A stretch of DNA of 64,000 bases. Source: Trichosporon coremiiforme. Taxonomy: Eukaryota > Basidiomycota > Tremellomycetes > Trichosporonales > Trichosporonaceae. The stretch covers positions 682,023-746,022 of the forward strand of contig BCJJ01000009.1 of NCBI GenBank assembly GCA_039545355.1. The letters are read 5' to 3'. Position 1 is the first letter of the stretch, and each line of letters starts with the position of its first letter. The translations under genes and the position numbers were made by a program. Shown piece by piece: positions 10,571 through 23,884 of the stretch. Below the pieces are notes generated by a model. That model had not been told where the DNA came from and did not search any database. It saw only the letters and a list, made by a program, of their open reading frames with translations.

Positions 10571-13500
10571 GATGACGACGACAGTGATGTGTGGATATCA
10601 GGATGACAAGGGATGTCTGCACTGTTGAGGTGTTGTGATCAGATGTGGTCTGGTGTGACCACGCTGATGATGTGCAGGCGTGATGAAATTATGCCAGTGT
10701 GCGTGTGCGCATGCGCGATTAGGGGTAGGGAAGTATGCGGTATACGATCAGACAAGATCAACCATGGCACACATGAATGAATGCACAGTTGTAGCCCGGT
10801 CACGCGGAGTGAAGAGGGAAGGGAGAGACGACGAGCAAAGGAGTAAACGAGGAAGGCGGCACTCACCCATGTTGCTTAGTCGCGCTGTGCGTGGCTAGAC
10901 TGCTGTCGAATGTGCGTGGTGCGCAGTGAGGGGGACCTGGAGACCGCGGAGAATCGAGGATCGGGATCGAGGAACGGGGGCGGCGAGGTCTGGGTCTCGA
11001 CTGGTGCGAATCGGATAGGGCTCGGGGCTGGACGACGCGGTGGTGCGCAGAGGGCTAGCGCGGTCCTTAACGTTCAAGTTCCAGAGTGGGTCGGGTGAAA
11101 TGCAATGCAATGCAGGTATTTGCGTCCGAACTTTGTTGCTCGAGCGGCCAACAGCAAGGCAGGTGCGGTTGCACAGAACGTGTGTAAACAGGGGCGACCA
11201 GGTGGACCAGGCAACGAGGGCGAGAGGGATAAGAGGGCAGTCGTAAGTCGTTCCGGCTCAACTAAGGTATGCTGAGTCAAGATTCAGGTGATATGGGGGG
11301 GCGATGTACGATGTCCGTCTAGGATCTGAGAGTTTGAACGTTTGCTTTTCGGGTCGAGATGAAGAGTTGATGAATGCGGGGCTTCAGACAGGGAGGAGCC
11401 GGACAAGATTGGGAGATGGATATGAATGAAGGAGTGGGCGATGGCGAAGTTGTTGGATGGGATGAGTAACGAGCGGCGGGAGAGAGTGTGCAGTGAAGAA
11501 GCTGGGCGGTGGAGTGACCGAGCTTAGTTGGCTGGTGGCCGTTGGCTGCATGCATCGCCCAGCTGCCTAGGCTGGGTGGCCGTGCCGTCCACCGCAGTGC
11601 GCCGGTCGCCGGTCGCAGGATCGCAGGAGGAGACCTCGCATGCGAGCATACGAGCAGGACGTAGGACGCACAATGTAGGACAGCCAGGACATGCAGGACA
11701 GGGGTCAGGCCACAGGCCGCAGGCGCATAGGGATCTCCCCACCACCCCACAGGGCGATCTTCAGGCAAAACCCCAGATGGCCGGAGGGCCCAAGGCCTGG
11801 CTCGAGGCTCGAGCGACTCCTCCCTCGTCTTCACCCCGCTCACCGCCCGAACAGACAGGCCACTTTCAAGAATTGCTCCCCAGACAGCCTGTGCACTGTT
11901 CTCCCCTGCTCTCATCTAACGAAACGCTCACAACACAGCGGCGGTGACATGCTGATACCCGGATGTGTTTAGAAATCGCATGCAAACACCCTGGATAAAA
12001 TTAGGATGTAACGAAAATCGACGGCCGTGTTCAGCGCAGCGGGCTACGGCGAGTCCCCAGTGGTGCGATTAGAACTGCGGAGGGGGTATGCACCGCCTTG
12101 AATACAATTTTTTCTAATTCTCCGTGTATGCCGGATCCGTATCCGAGTGCTGGGAGGGCACGCGAGTAACGTAATGGGCGTTGCTGGGCCCGACCCTAAA
12201 TCTCGCCTGGACCCTGGGCAGGCTTGCAGCGCCCTCCGCGGCCCTGCCGGACGGTCTGCCCTGCGTGCATTTTCTGCATCATCCGGCGGGCGGGAATCCT
12301 GGCATCTGAAGGTTCTAGACGGGGCTGGGCTGCCCAGCTGGCCTAGATTTTCCTAGCCTCGCAATGTGCGTAAGTGCATGCATGATCCGGTAGCTCACTG
12401 CCGCGGTATGCGCAGCGGCGAACCGCCGAGCTTGTCAAGTGGCAAGTTGCAAGCCGCAGGCCGCAGAGTGGCCAAACGCTCGCACACGCCGGTGCGCCGC
12501 AGTGGTGGTTGTGCACGGGCTACGTTGATAACGGACGATGTGCGCTGTCACGGCGCTTGACTGCTGATTGCTGAGGCTGCAGAGGCTGGCGCATGAGCGC
12601 GTCAAAGTTTTCGATCTGTCGACGCGGAGACGCGGAGTGCGGGCGAGGAACGCAGGCAGTACAGGCATACGGCACGGGCACGCGAAGGTCGTGACGCGAT
12701 CGACCCAACGTCACCATGCGACCAGGTGATGCCATTGAATGGCTCTTAGGCTCTTGGCGCTGGCTGGAAATACGGCTGCAGTTATCTAAGTGCCACAAGA
12801 GTAACGAGAGCGACGACGCTGGCGAGTATGCCCATGTGCCTCTCCACGTACCACGAACAGGCGTGTCGACCTATCGGCCTGCGAATGCAACAAGATACCC
12901 CGCGGACTACGGCGAGGAGGTCAGGAGCACCAGGAGGCCGCAAGGGAGGGGCGCAGGGGGCGTGCGCCATGCGCTTTCTGTGCATTTCAGGCATGCGTCG
13001 CAGTCGCAGCATCGCCCTCGACTTCCGGCCGCTCCGAGCGCCTCGTCCGGCCCGGCTGCACATCTATCTGTATGCCCGCCGTTTGCTCATGTTTCCCACG
13101 GTGAGTGAAAGCCCTTCATGGTACATGGTCGCACAACCTCCACCGTGGGAGACTCTGGAACTGCAAGAGGTTCCTGCACGCCTGAGCGTCGGCGCGAGCT
13201 GACGTGAACAATAATGAGCCGAACACAGACTAAAAGTGCACCGCCGGCGGAGGCAAATCAGTGAAACGGGTCGGAGAGCCCCCAGTTTCCCAACACACGT
13301 GATCCGGTGGCCGACAATGGGTGGCGCGACCCACCACCTCCACTCTCGACGTCCGGCACTGGATCAAACGCCCTTCTCCTCGATAATGCGTGTGCCCAAC
13401 AAACTGCTGCGAACATGACAGCTTACAACCTGATACTGACGGCTCATGCTCTCTTACAACAGGAACACTCAGCATTGCACCGCCTGCATTCACCGCCTGC

Positions 13501-16500
13501 TTTCCTCGCCCATCGCCTGCCTGGGGCATGTGCGCATCTGCGCCGTAAGGGACGCTCAGCATTCCTGCAGCCATCTGCGCGAGCAGAGTCGTTCCTTGAC
13601 AGAGACTACATCGAGCATGAACTACTCTGTGGATCAAGCAACCTCCTCGCCGGATTGTCAGCCCACCTCCGTCACAGCGCCGGACGGCCCTCACGAAGAG
13701 CTCTCTGGAAGGATAATTCCAGGAGCTCATCTGACGAATCTGTGACGAAGAGCTTGGTCTAGTGCGCTCAGTTGGCGGCTGTGGTAGCAAGCAGCCCGCA
13801 CAGCTCTTAACGGACCTGGACCTGGATGGGAGTTGCGATTGGACTACCGTGATCGATCTTGCCAACCGAGGGCAGCTGTCACATCCTGGTCATCCGGCCG
13901 CATCAGAGCCGCATTCGGGGAGAGGGAAAAGGAGAGAACAGCCGCGCAGGATCCGGGCACCGATTAGACCTCTGCCGTTAATGCACTGCACTCCGGCTTC
14001 ACAGTGAGCTTGTCGATCGCCATTCGGGAAGCGAGCTCGGGGTTTACCGGGGTTTAACGCTGAACACCGTCGGCCCGATGAACAATCAACTGGAGCGCCT
14101 ATGGATCGTGGGGAGAGAGCAATCACGACGAAGACGGGGCTGGAAATCACTGGGACGCTGACGAGTTGCCCGCCACCTGCCCAAGCGATTTGTCCTGGCG
14201 CCTACCGAGAGCGTACCGCCAACAACCGGCAAGGTAGCCGCTTTGTCGGCTCATCCAGTGGACAGTCCGCATGACCCTTAACTGCCCCAAACGCTTGTTA
14301 ACGCCTTGGTCCGCGCTGGTTTCGAGGACGACCCCCGCGCCGCCAGAACCCGCGTCCTCTGGATTCTGGATGTGTCGCGGACGGAGGGGGGCCGGTAACG
14401 CCCTCCCCAAGCCAGGGCATCGGTGGACAACCTTTGCGCATGGCTTGATCTTGTTGAGCGCGGCCGAGATGATCTGCTACACCTCGGCGTGGTGGGGGAC
14501 GAGCGCACCCCCTTTGCGAAGGAGAGGAAGCACCCGGCGTCTTTTGCGGGTAGCGCCACGAGTACGGTGTCGACCGCGTCGATCACCAACGGGACCGGCG
14601 GCAAGTTATCTTCCCACGAGCCCAGCATCTCCGAAGGGAGCAAGCTATGCCGTTGCCGGCTCTGTGATGTTGATCAAGGCGCTCGGCTTCTTCTTGCGCT
14701 TCACAGTGTACCGCGGCTGGGGCCTTCCACAGGGTCGACAGCCCTTACGCGCAACGCAATGGGTGGCAGCCCGCCGTCCATGCCAATCGCTTCACGCCTC
14801 CTTTCTTGGGTCGAATGGGAGTGTCCATGGTCAGCTGCTATGCTTTGTTATTGGACTTTCTGAGGTAATCCACAGAGGCTCCTGGAGAGTGCGAGGCCCT
14901 GCAGCCGGTTCATCACCACAGCTGCCGTACGTTCCCATCGACGTGTTGTTATACGCTGTGGTGCATGCACTCGTCCGTGTCAGAAGTTCGTTGGAAGGCC
15001 GTTGAGTGATGTTTAGTTAGTCATCATCCACTGTAATTCCGTAACCTTCTGCAAGTGAGACGCATGTGATGTGTCACTGGTGCCCGTTGATAACGGGGCG
15101 ATGACCGAGGAGGCGTAAGGAGGCGTCTGGGCTTCTCTCGCCCCCTCCACCATTTCACCATTTACTCTATTATCAACTCGTCAGGCCTCTTGATCTCTGT
15201 GATGAGCTCAGCAGTTTGTTCACGCTATCTGAAGACCCAAGCGAGGCAGGTAACGCTGTGTACCCCATGGTCACAAACCGCACCCACGGCTTGCACTCAA
15301 CTCTCGCTGGACACTTCTTCCCCTGCGCCACCGTTTTCGGCGTCGTTCTCGTGCGCATCGTTGCCTCCAAGGCGTTTTTTATCGTCGTCGGATGAGAGAT
15401 GAGTAACAGAATGAACAGGTGGTCTAGGAGTCTACGGTCGAGACCAAGGGGCGTTGAGCACAGACCGCCCACGCTTCTGACCCGAAGACGCTGTCCCTCG
15501 TGCCCAGCAGTTCCGCATGACCAACCGGACCGACTAGACCGAAACCTAATTTTCCCTCTTCATCTCGTAACATCCCCATCAACAGGACGGAGTGACAGTC
15601 TACGATGTGTTGGCGGCCAGCCTGGCATGCCCGTCGAGTGATAGGCGGTTTGCCCGTAACGCAGCGGAACACCTTCAACCCGAATTCCGCCTGTTCACAT
15701 TACTCCACATGCCATCATCAATCGCGACTGGGCCCACTGGGACAGAGCAGAGCAAAGGAGGAGACGATGAGCTCACAGCAGAACATCGGCTTTGCAGGTC
15801 GTGGGCACGTGTTGAGCGTCGCCAGTCCTTACGCGAGAGGAGCTCCCGCTCCGCCCAGCTTTCCAACCCACAGACCTAGCCGGGCACGGTGTCTTCGCAA
15901 CAAGATCTTGCGCCAGGGAAATGTCTCGCTCGTCGAAGAGTTGAAGAACGTTGTGCTCAGATAAGCGTGACTCATCGCAGAATTGTTGCGCATTGCGCAC
16001 GGACCAAGACAGGTGCACACATGTGCAGGTGCGGGAGGCAGGTGCGGCAGAACCAACTCGCTCGGTCACGCTCCGGTCCGTGTCCGTGTTCTGCCTAAAG
16101 GGCGGCACTCGCTTCCGCTCGAACGTAACATTGCAACAGGGCGCCAGAATCACCGTCAGCACAGGCAGCGCAACGCGTGCCATGCGTGCCAGGCAGACTC
16201 GCCGTAGAGATGCCATCCTGCATGCGCTGAGGGGTGCGAGCGTTTCAGCGCGCAGGTTCAACAGACAGTTCGCGCTGTCGTCTCGACACTCTTTCTTCTC
16301 CAATATCTCAGACGTCTAGATGGTCCCCTGCTCAACTCTCTCTACGCGCATGACGTTCCCAGCACCCAGCAGCTGATCGTCGCGCCCCCCATCGCCCCCG
16401 ACGAGCCCGACGAGCCCGATCACGAGCCCAATGAGTCCGACAGCTGACCCCGCGGGCTAGGCACATCCCCTTGGCTCCGGTGCCTTCATTATAAGATCGT

Positions 16501-19500
16501 CGACGCATTCCGCACTTTCCGCACCTCACTTCTCTCCCTTTCCCCTTGCCTAGTCTCTCGAAAGGCAGCGGGTTGTGTGCCCGACATCGATGATGGGAAG
16601 AGCGATAATGGGAGGAGAAGGAGAGACAAGGAGATGAGGCGGAGTGGGTTGCGCCGGACCGTGGTCCCGGTCGTGAGGAAGGTACGCCGATGGTCAGCTG
16701 CTGTGAGTCCCGGATTTCTGGATGACAAGGTCAGGCGACCGCGGGCTCGGCTTCCTTCAAACACTGCGGGATCGCGTGATGCGGAGTGTCGTTCCATGGT
16801 TCTGTGCTCGACAACCACCTCACGTGGAGCAGTGGCAACTGATGGTGCGACCTGGCCCGAGCTCTCTATCGCCCCTCTTCCCACTGTAAAGTCACTTCAG
16901 CTTCTACTAGCGTCAATTGCTATCCTGTCCTTCCCAAGGTCTGTATTACCTCAAGCCCAACAGGTCTAGGAAAATTCGCAGTCCGACTGGACTTTACGGC
17001 TGAATCTCGCCGCGGCAGTGACTTGAAGGAGCTCGTGGTCCGTCAGTGTCTCGGCACGTCAACCGCCCTAATCTGTCCTTCCATCCCTTAGACTACTTCC
17101 GCGTTGAGCGTGACAGCGGATTCGCGGTTCTTCTGAGAGTGTAAGGCGTTTTAGTTACGACGGAGGAACAAGCTTGGGAGTCTCGTTCCAGCGAGCGACC
17201 TTGTGACTCGACCAGAGGAGATCCTCACCAGATATCTGTCCGGTACCGGCCATCGCCTTCCAATCCCCATGAGATTCAGCCACAGAGCTCTAAACGGTCC
17301 AGCTCCGAAGATAGACGCAGCACGCACTCACTGCCTGCTGCCACATCCTACAGAACACTCACAACAGAAAAATTGCGCGTTGCCATGATCCCACTGCTAC
17401 TGCTAATACTCGACAACTCATCCATCAACTCCATGGCGGATCTTTACCATGAAAGCAACACGCACCGAACAAGTGACGTGTCGGCACCATGGGCATGGCG
17501 AGTGAGTGGGGCCCGCCCGCACCATTGTCGTCCACGCTTAGGTTTGCTGTAGAACACTGCCAATCGTGAGCATTGTTTACGCATGAGAAACTCATACCCG
17601 CAGATCTCGTCGTCACTCCTCCGCTCCTTCCGAGCGAGAGCTACGCTGCGCCTCTTCGTCATTCACCGCAGTGTTAATTGGTCGTAGCTCGACAGAATAG
17701 CAATTATGCCTCGCACGGCTGCAAGCGTTACACTTCCAACAAGCCACGGCGGGGACTCGGCGTCGTCGGCCGGCGATCGGCGGCGGCGCACTCCCATCCT
17801 GACGATGGCTGGAACCAGTGGGTCCTCGGCGTGCGGGACGTGCCGGGGCATGGCGTGCACCCGCACCCTCCTTTCGTTCCGGCGCAGCCGCTGCACCCGC
17901 TGCAACCGGTGTTCACACCGACATTGTGCCGCCGATGGTTCGTTGAATGGCCATTTAAAGCGACCTTATCTTCGACCTTGATCTTGATCTTCGTCGTGTG
18001 CCGCATACCGGGCCATCAAATGTCAATGCCGTGCCTCGCGCCCGGCGACGCAGCCGACTCCCACGTACCGCACCGTCAAAGTTTACGATCGGCGCTCCAC
18101 ACGGCTCTCAATTCCAGCTGAACCTAACCTGCTTTCGGTCACGTTCCTGTGACCAACACTTTCACGCTGAGCGATACGACGTCGACGATGTTTGTGCGAC
18201 GCCGATACGACGCATGCTCCCCGTTAAGTCAGTGCGAAAGAAAGGTTGTTGACGACGTGTCGTGACGACAACGCTGGGGGTCGTTACGAGCTGCGCCAAC
18301 AGGGCGGCAAGCACGGCACGGAGCTGGCGACGCCGAGGCTCCTGGTGGGGAATTAAGAGGTGTGTGTGATCCGGGAACAGAGATGGGTGCCTTCGGCCGC
18401 GCTTGCTGCTCAACGGCCGTCATCGGGCCGTTGTCGTACAGCTCGTTTGGGCTGATCAGCAAGTCTGACGAGTCCAACGTTGACAGAGAGCTCAACTGTT
18501 AATCGAAGGCTTTCCCAAGGCTACGGCACGGAGATCATCCCTCTTTCCACAGTTCATGGCCTTCAAAAGCGTCAATACGCCGGGAAGACAACCGTAGCAG
18601 AGCCGTCCTCTCAAACCTGCGGTGAACGCTTGCCATTCGCTTCACCGGCTGGATATCCCGATAACCGACGATTGACGAGAGTACGGCCCATGTCTGGAGG
18701 CTGGCTTCCCCCGATATTGCGTGCACTCGTCAGGCCGTTGTAGTATGGGTGCACTGAAGCAACTGCGGGCCCCACCTACTTACACTGAGATTTGTGAGTG
18801 GCAAATGCAGTACCGTGTATCCGTCGGATCCCTACCCCACTGCCCCTCGCAGACAATCGAATCTCAAAACCATCCGGCATGCACTCACCTCTACCACGAG
18901 CAGGCAGCCAGGCAAGTAGTCCTGTGCTCAACACAACACCTAACAACTGACCACTGACATTATGGATCTGCGCTCCCTTCCCCATAGCCGCAACCCAGAT
19001 CTCCGCCTGATCATCCGGTCGGAGCGCAGACCTATCTCCCGAACGAGGACCGCAGCACCGCTACCGCTCCCGATCGCCCGTGTCCGTCGGCCTCGTACCC
19101 GCGCGCACCTGATCGCCAACACAATTGTCACAGATGTGGGAACCGCGCTACCGCAGCGGCCAGCGGACATTAAACAATAGAGCAATCGGAAAAGTCTTGC
19201 AGTGATCGCAGTCACAGCAACGTGTGAGAACCTCGATACGGTGAAAGCTCGAGGCGGGCAACGGGCTCATCGCCGTCGCCGCCTTGCCAGCCCTGCCACC
19301 TCCACATTGAGAGAGCATGCCGGAAGACCATGCCCGCTGTCTTAGACACGGGAAACTGTTTGTTTAGCACGACAGGACTGCTGGGGCCAGGATACCCCTG
19401 TCCCACCAGGCCTAATCCTAGATATCCTAAATATCCTAGCTGTTCCCAAACTCCTCAGCGGGGTAGGGTTCCCGTCCCACTGAAACTTACCGCATATCGT

Positions 19501-20432
19501 GAACTGCGCTACCACACCCATCACCGCTCGTTTGCTGTCTTGTCCTCCGAAACGATATTGCATGAGTCGCCGAGTGGGAAGCAAGGAGGGGGAGTCGCAC
19601 AAGTCATCCTTTCCATGCCGGCATTGGAACGAATCGAAGCCGCACCGAAGGCTGTGCGTATACCTCCCCCTCCGGAGCTAACTCCTTGACGCAAGAGCTG
19701 TGCGCAATCCCTCCCGCACCCCGCTCCACCCGCTCCAACCGTTGCCCGTACCTCCGACGCCGAATCGGGGCTTGTGGCGCCACATCCCACCCCGTTGGGT
19801 CCTTTGGATCGAGGAGGGCCTCACGCCATGACTCACCCGTCTCGTTACGGTTCGTTACGGTCTACAGCGAGCATTCACTGTTACGGTGCAGTCTAAAGTA
19901 ACAACCGCGGTGACTTGCACAACGCTTTGACGGACGAGATGCTTATCCGTCGCAACCCCACACTCACACAATAGGCCGTACTCGTCACGAACACAACACA
20001 CAGCTGATCGGCGGCGGCAGCCGCCGCACACACTCTCTGGCTTTGGAACGCCCACAAGCCGCTCCAGAGCACACACTGCCCACATCCGTATCGTGATACC
20101 GAATTCATAAAATTTCGTTTACAAGATCATGACAAAGAAAGATGAGATAGGTCACTCGGGGAGATGGAAAAACGAAAGAAAACGAAGCGAAGCGAAATAA
20201 GTGTAGTGCGATCCGGTGCTGGTCAAGAAGAGGTCGATGCGGATGCGAGTTGTGTGCTGTTTTGCATTGTTGTGCTTGCTGTGCTTGCTGGTGGAGGAGG
20301 GTGTATGAAGTGTCCATTTTTGCTTGTTGTGTTGGGTCTAAATGCTGCTTTGCGGCGTGATGGCGCCGCAATATGCCCTTTTGAGTCTAGGTTGGGACAG
20401 TTGATGCCAATGACGACGGGTCTAGTCGACGC
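10571..20432. other. Gene-poor region, left part of the desert
   Basis: Nearly 10 kb in which I can support no gene. The first few hundred bases should be the promoter of the membrane-protein gene. Open frames reach 211-244 codons (13230-13865 minus, 14271-15005 plus), but they lack domains and consistent splice context, and overlap equally good frames on the other strand. At 11625-11700 there is an irregular array of CAGGA/TAGGAC motifs, and at 19385-19440 a similar CCAGGATA/ATCCTA cluster. No transposase, reverse transcriptase, long terminal repeat pair or tRNA was recognised by eye. GC content appears lower than in the flanking genes. Confidence 0.5.
11625..11704. repeat. Irregular CAGGA/TAGGAC array
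   Basis: Eight or more copies of AGGAC or AGGAG/AGGAT within about 80 bp at irregular 7-14 bp spacing. It is of the same type as the arrays near 23.65, 23.9 and 24.05 kb. Origin and function are unknown. Confidence 0.5.
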
Positions 20433-22160
20433 TTATCGCCTGCCCTCGACTTCGCCGCGCCACGGCCACTGAGCTGCAGGGTGGGGACGCATGTCCCAGC
20501 GCTCGTCGCGCTCGTGGTGAGGCGGAGGGGGCGGACCAGCGTGCGGCGGAGCGTGGGGGTGCGGAGGAGGCGGCATCGGCATTTCGCGGGGGTCGCGAGG
20601 GTCACGGGGGACCTCTCGGGGGTCACGCGGATCGCGGAGCTCGGGGCGGAGCTCCATGCGAGGCGACACTCGGGGTGAGTAGTACGGCAGCTCTCGCGGC
20701 GAGAGACGCACAGAACGGGGAGACAGGCGAGCGCGCGGCGACAGCCTCGGGTCCGCTCGGGGGTCGGCGCGAGGATCACGGGGGTCCATCGCACGGGGGT
20801 CGCGAGGATCAACGGCTCGCGGGTCACGGGGGTCGACGGCGCGCGGATCCATCGCCCTAGGATCCCGCGGGTCGATTACTCGGGGGTCAACGGCCCGGGG
20901 ATCCCTGGGGTCAACGGCACGAGGGTCGACAGCACGAGGATCGACGCGGGGATCGATGGGACGGGTATCCCTCGGGTCGCGCTCGCGAGGGTCAAAGAGC
21001 TCCGGCCTGCGTCCTCGGGGAGACTCCATCTCGCGGGGGTCGCGGTGCATGGGCGGCTCGCGGGGATCACGATCCTGCCACTCCTGTCGCCACCACTCGA
21101 CCGGCGCGGAGCGCGGGCTGCGAGGCGCAAAGTACTCTGGCGGAGGCGGGGGAGGGGGCGGCGCATGCGTCGAGTGCAGCGGGTAGGGCTCGTGCCTCGG
21201 CGAACGAGGCGAGTAGGGGTAGCGGGGGTACTCGCCCCAGCTCGGCGGCTGCTGCCTGAGCAAGCCGTCTTCCAGCGAAGTCCTGCGTGCGCGGCCAGCA
21301 CGACCGGGCATCGGTCCGCGCTTCTTCTGGGTAGCACTGTACTTGCACTCGCGGCCTGATTCGCGGCACCGGGAGCACACACCACCACCACCAGGCTGGC
21401 CACCCGCGTCACACCTCACCTTGCGCTCACGACATCCGTTGCACGCCTTCGTCGTTCGCGAGATCGGAGCACGCGCTCCCGTCTCGAACGGGATTGCATG
21501 CGACGCTTCGTAGAACGGTGCAGGCCCGTGGTGCGGCGGCGGAGGGTAGGGGTGACCTGGGTGAGTGGGAGGACCGGGAGGGCTGTGCTGAGGGTGAGAA
21601 AAGTAGTCCGACGGAGGGGGCCCGGGCTGGTAACTGTGTCGTCGGTCAAGCCCGCCCTTGTAGTATCCCGGGGGAGGAGGGGGGGCGACGGGAGCCGTAA
21701 TCGGGCGGTGGTCACGGGGCGCGGGCGGAGGGTAGTATCCCGATCGCATCTCACCAGAGTGCGAGTGAGCATGATAGTGCGGCGGAGGGGCGGGATACTC
21801 GTGGTGAGGAGTGAGGGGAGGAGGGTGGGAGGCCGGTGTGGCACCGGAGCTCGGGTCCTTCTCTGTCGGCGATTGACGGCTGCTGCCGCCGTTCAGAAGG
21901 GAAGAGATGGAGCGGCGCTCCATGCTGGGCCTGCGGTCGCGGTCGAGCGCGAGAGGGGGAGGCGGGGGATGCCGGCGCTGGGAGTGCTGCGATTTAATGT
22001 CGAACTCGAAGGACATGTCGACGTCGAGCGGAGTGCGCGGCGAGCCGGGGGAGGAGCTGCCTGTCGAAGCGGAGTTGCGGGGACGCTGAGGGCGGCTGTC
22101 GGGGTTCAGAAGGGCGGAGAGGGGTGGGAGCGATGCGGCGGCTGTTGCTGCTGGAGCCAT
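20433..22160 (-). CDS. Zn2Cys6 transcription factor with DPR-repeat tail
   Basis: Intronless, 575 aa, sequence-specific nuclear DNA-binding protein. The binuclear zinc cluster has six cysteines at about 240, 243, 250, 262, 265 and 272 (KACNGCRERKVRC, then CSRCRESGRECKYS), followed by the basic segment QKKRGPMPGRAGRARR. The spacing is C-x2-C-x6-C-x11-C-x2-C-x6-C; the third-to-fourth loop is lengthened by a Gly-rich insert (GGQPGGGG). Residues 1-235 are Pro/His/Tyr-rich, with an ISSLLNGG motif near 85. Residues about 365-535 are a low-complexity run of DPRDPR, AVDPR and LSPR units. There is no fungal-specific transcription factor middle homology domain, so the target class and ligand are unknown. 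The ATG at 22160 is the first in the frame. The gene stands alone inside a long gene-poor region, so its regulatory DNA may be extensive. Confidence 0.88.
   Translation of the reverse strand: MAPAATAAASLPPLSALLNPDSRPQRPRNSASTGSSSPGSPRTPLDVDMSFEFDIKSQHSQRRHPPPPPLALDRDRRPSMERRSISSLLNGGSSRQSPTEKDPSSGATPASHPPPLTPHHEYPAPPPHYHAHSHSGEMRSGYYPPPAPRDHRPITAPVAPPPPPGYYKGGLDRRHSYQPGPPPSDYFSHPQHSPPGPPTHPGHPYPPPPHHGPAPFYEASHAIPFETGARAPISRTTKACNGCRERKVRCDAGGQPGGGGVCSRCRESGRECKYSATQKKRGPMPGRAGRARRTSLEDGLLRQQPPSWGEYPRYPYSPRSPRHEPYPLHSTHAPPPPPPPPEYFAPRSPRSAPVEWWRQEWQDRDPREPPMHRDPREMESPRGRRPELFDPRERDPRDTRPIDPRVDPRAVDPRAVDPRDPRAVDPRVIDPRDPRAMDPRAVDPRDPRAVDPRDPRAMDPRDPRADPRADPRLSPRARLSPRSVRLSPRELPYYSPRVSPRMELRPELRDPRDPREVPRDPRDPREMPMPPPPHPHAPPHAGPPPPPHHERDERWDMRPHPAAQWPWRGEVEGRR
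20588..21068 (-). repeat. Coding hexanucleotide-based repeat (DPR units)
   Basis: Within the Zn2Cys6 gene, repeats built on GGGTCACGG/GGGTCGCG (plus strand) encode dozens of DPR triplets with spacers such as AV, AM and DPRD. Length changes are expected in such an array. A related repeat lies in the gene at 46546-50490. Confidence 0.85.
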
Positions 22161-23050
22161 GGTACAGAGATACGGAGTGATGAGAGATGAAGACGAAACA
22201 AGAGACAGACGGAGATCGCGGTCCCTTGGTCGACTACGAGTTGCTACGCTGAACTACTGCGAGACTGGGCTTGCGGAGGATTCAGGCGGGCGTTCGGGCG
22301 TACGTGGTGTACGTGCGAGCGAGCTCACAGCTCGGACTCGGATGCGCTCCACACAGGCCGTACACACAGTACACGAAGGTGATGGGAGGGCTGATAGGGG
22401 TGGCGTCTAAGGCTTGCAGGCCTCAGGTCCGCTTCAGGTAGGAAGGAAAAGCCAGGTTGTCAGGAATTCTCAACGAGGCGTTTCGTCTGAGTTACTCCAG
22501 CCAGGATCACTCAACACCACAGGTCCTCAAGGCGCCAGGCCAAATGAATAGAGTCCGGTGGCTTTTCTGGTCCTCTCGGGTTGCTTGCGGCCCGTTTCCT
22601 TGCGATTGGGCTGCCGATGCGATCGCAAGAAGAAATCACACTTTCGCAGTCGCGATCGCAGCCGAATGGAGGAGTACCGACTGAATACACTCTCGAGTTG
22701 TACTATGCGAGGACACACCGCGCGATACCACTATCTCGTGCACTCGGTCAACGACACAGATCAGGGCTCGAGACTCGACGTCAGCGATCCCAGGCTCCAC
22801 AGGGTCTGCAAGAGCTGTGCGTCGGAGACCGATAGATTATGGGGCTTGGGGGGCTTGCTTCGAGGCGCCGATGGCTGAAGTGCTGAGGCGGCGGAGAGGG
22901 GTGGGAGGTTTTGAGCGCCGATGGGGGCCGTGTGGTCGAAGGGTGGGCAGAAGAATCGAACACAGTGCGAGAACGGAGTGATGAGGCTGATTAGATGCCA
23001 GGGGTAGATCTTTGACTCGCAGGGTTTGATCTGATCGTACCGCCGGGGCG

Positions 23051-23092
23051 TGCTGGGCGTTCTTGCTGTTCTTGCTGTTCTTGCTGTTCGAC
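23051..23092. repeat. 9-bp minisatellite (CTTGCTGTT)
   Basis: Four near-perfect tandem copies of a 9-bp unit. No function is evident. Confidence 0.8.
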
Positions 23093-23635
23093 CGCGATGG
23101 GCGAGGGCTGTCGGATACACGGAGGTAGAGATGCAGGGGGCGTCGTGTGCGTTGTGTCGGGTTGTGTCAAATGCAAAACAAACGTCGGGGCCGGGCTGGC
23201 AGACGATGCGAACGGGTGACAGAGATTGGCGTCTATCGACGTGGGTCGTGGGATGTTGGTGGGAGCGATAGGTTGGTGGGTCGGTGGGAGGGTGAGGGCT
23301 GGTAATGGGGAAGAGTGGTCGAAGCCGGATAAGATCCAGTTTCCAAAGAGAGGTCGCCTTGGCGTGCGCAAAGTTGAACTATCCCAGTGTTGTGTGTTAT
23401 GCACCGGAGATGATCACAAAGCAAGGTCGAAGCAAGCTTGAATGCTTGAGACGGTTACTCTGGAGCGGATGACTTGCGTCGGGCACGAGATGACTGCCTG
23501 GGCTGGGACTAGCTGGACTAGCTGGAGTAGGTGCACTCGATACCAGTGTCGGCTCGCCGGTGAGAGCCCCTTATTTGGTAAACTGAGTTCTTTTGGGATT
23601 ATTCAAACAATGTCGCCGGTGGCGTCGCACGTACA

Positions 23636-23720
23636 GGGCTCTCCGTCCTGCAGGTCCAGTCGGTCCTGAGAGTCCTGAAAGTCCTGATGAGTATGAGCTT
23701 ATACCTAGGATCCTGGGTGG
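23636..23720. repeat. GTCCTG/AGTCCTGA cluster
   Basis: Repeated GTCCTG units (GTCCTGCAGGTCC, GTCCTGAGAGTCCTGAAAGTCCTGA) followed by CCTAGGATCCTGGG. On the minus strand these are AGGAC/AGGAT motifs. Confidence 0.55.
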
Positions 23721-23884
23721 TGTGTAATGTCGACGGACGTTACGCAACCTTGACCAGTGTCGCTAAATGACTGAATAACGATGTCGCCGATTGTGTGGAT
23801 TGTTGGGTTGACACCCATCAGCCGTCCCAGGCGAGATGCAGACTAGTGACACGCTTAGCCGCCGCGCCGTCCGGATAGGTCGGA

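Noticed and set aside
14271..15005. 244-codon plus-strand frame in the left desert
   Set aside because: Equally long partial frames exist on the other strand and in the next frame. No splice context, domain or consistent composition.
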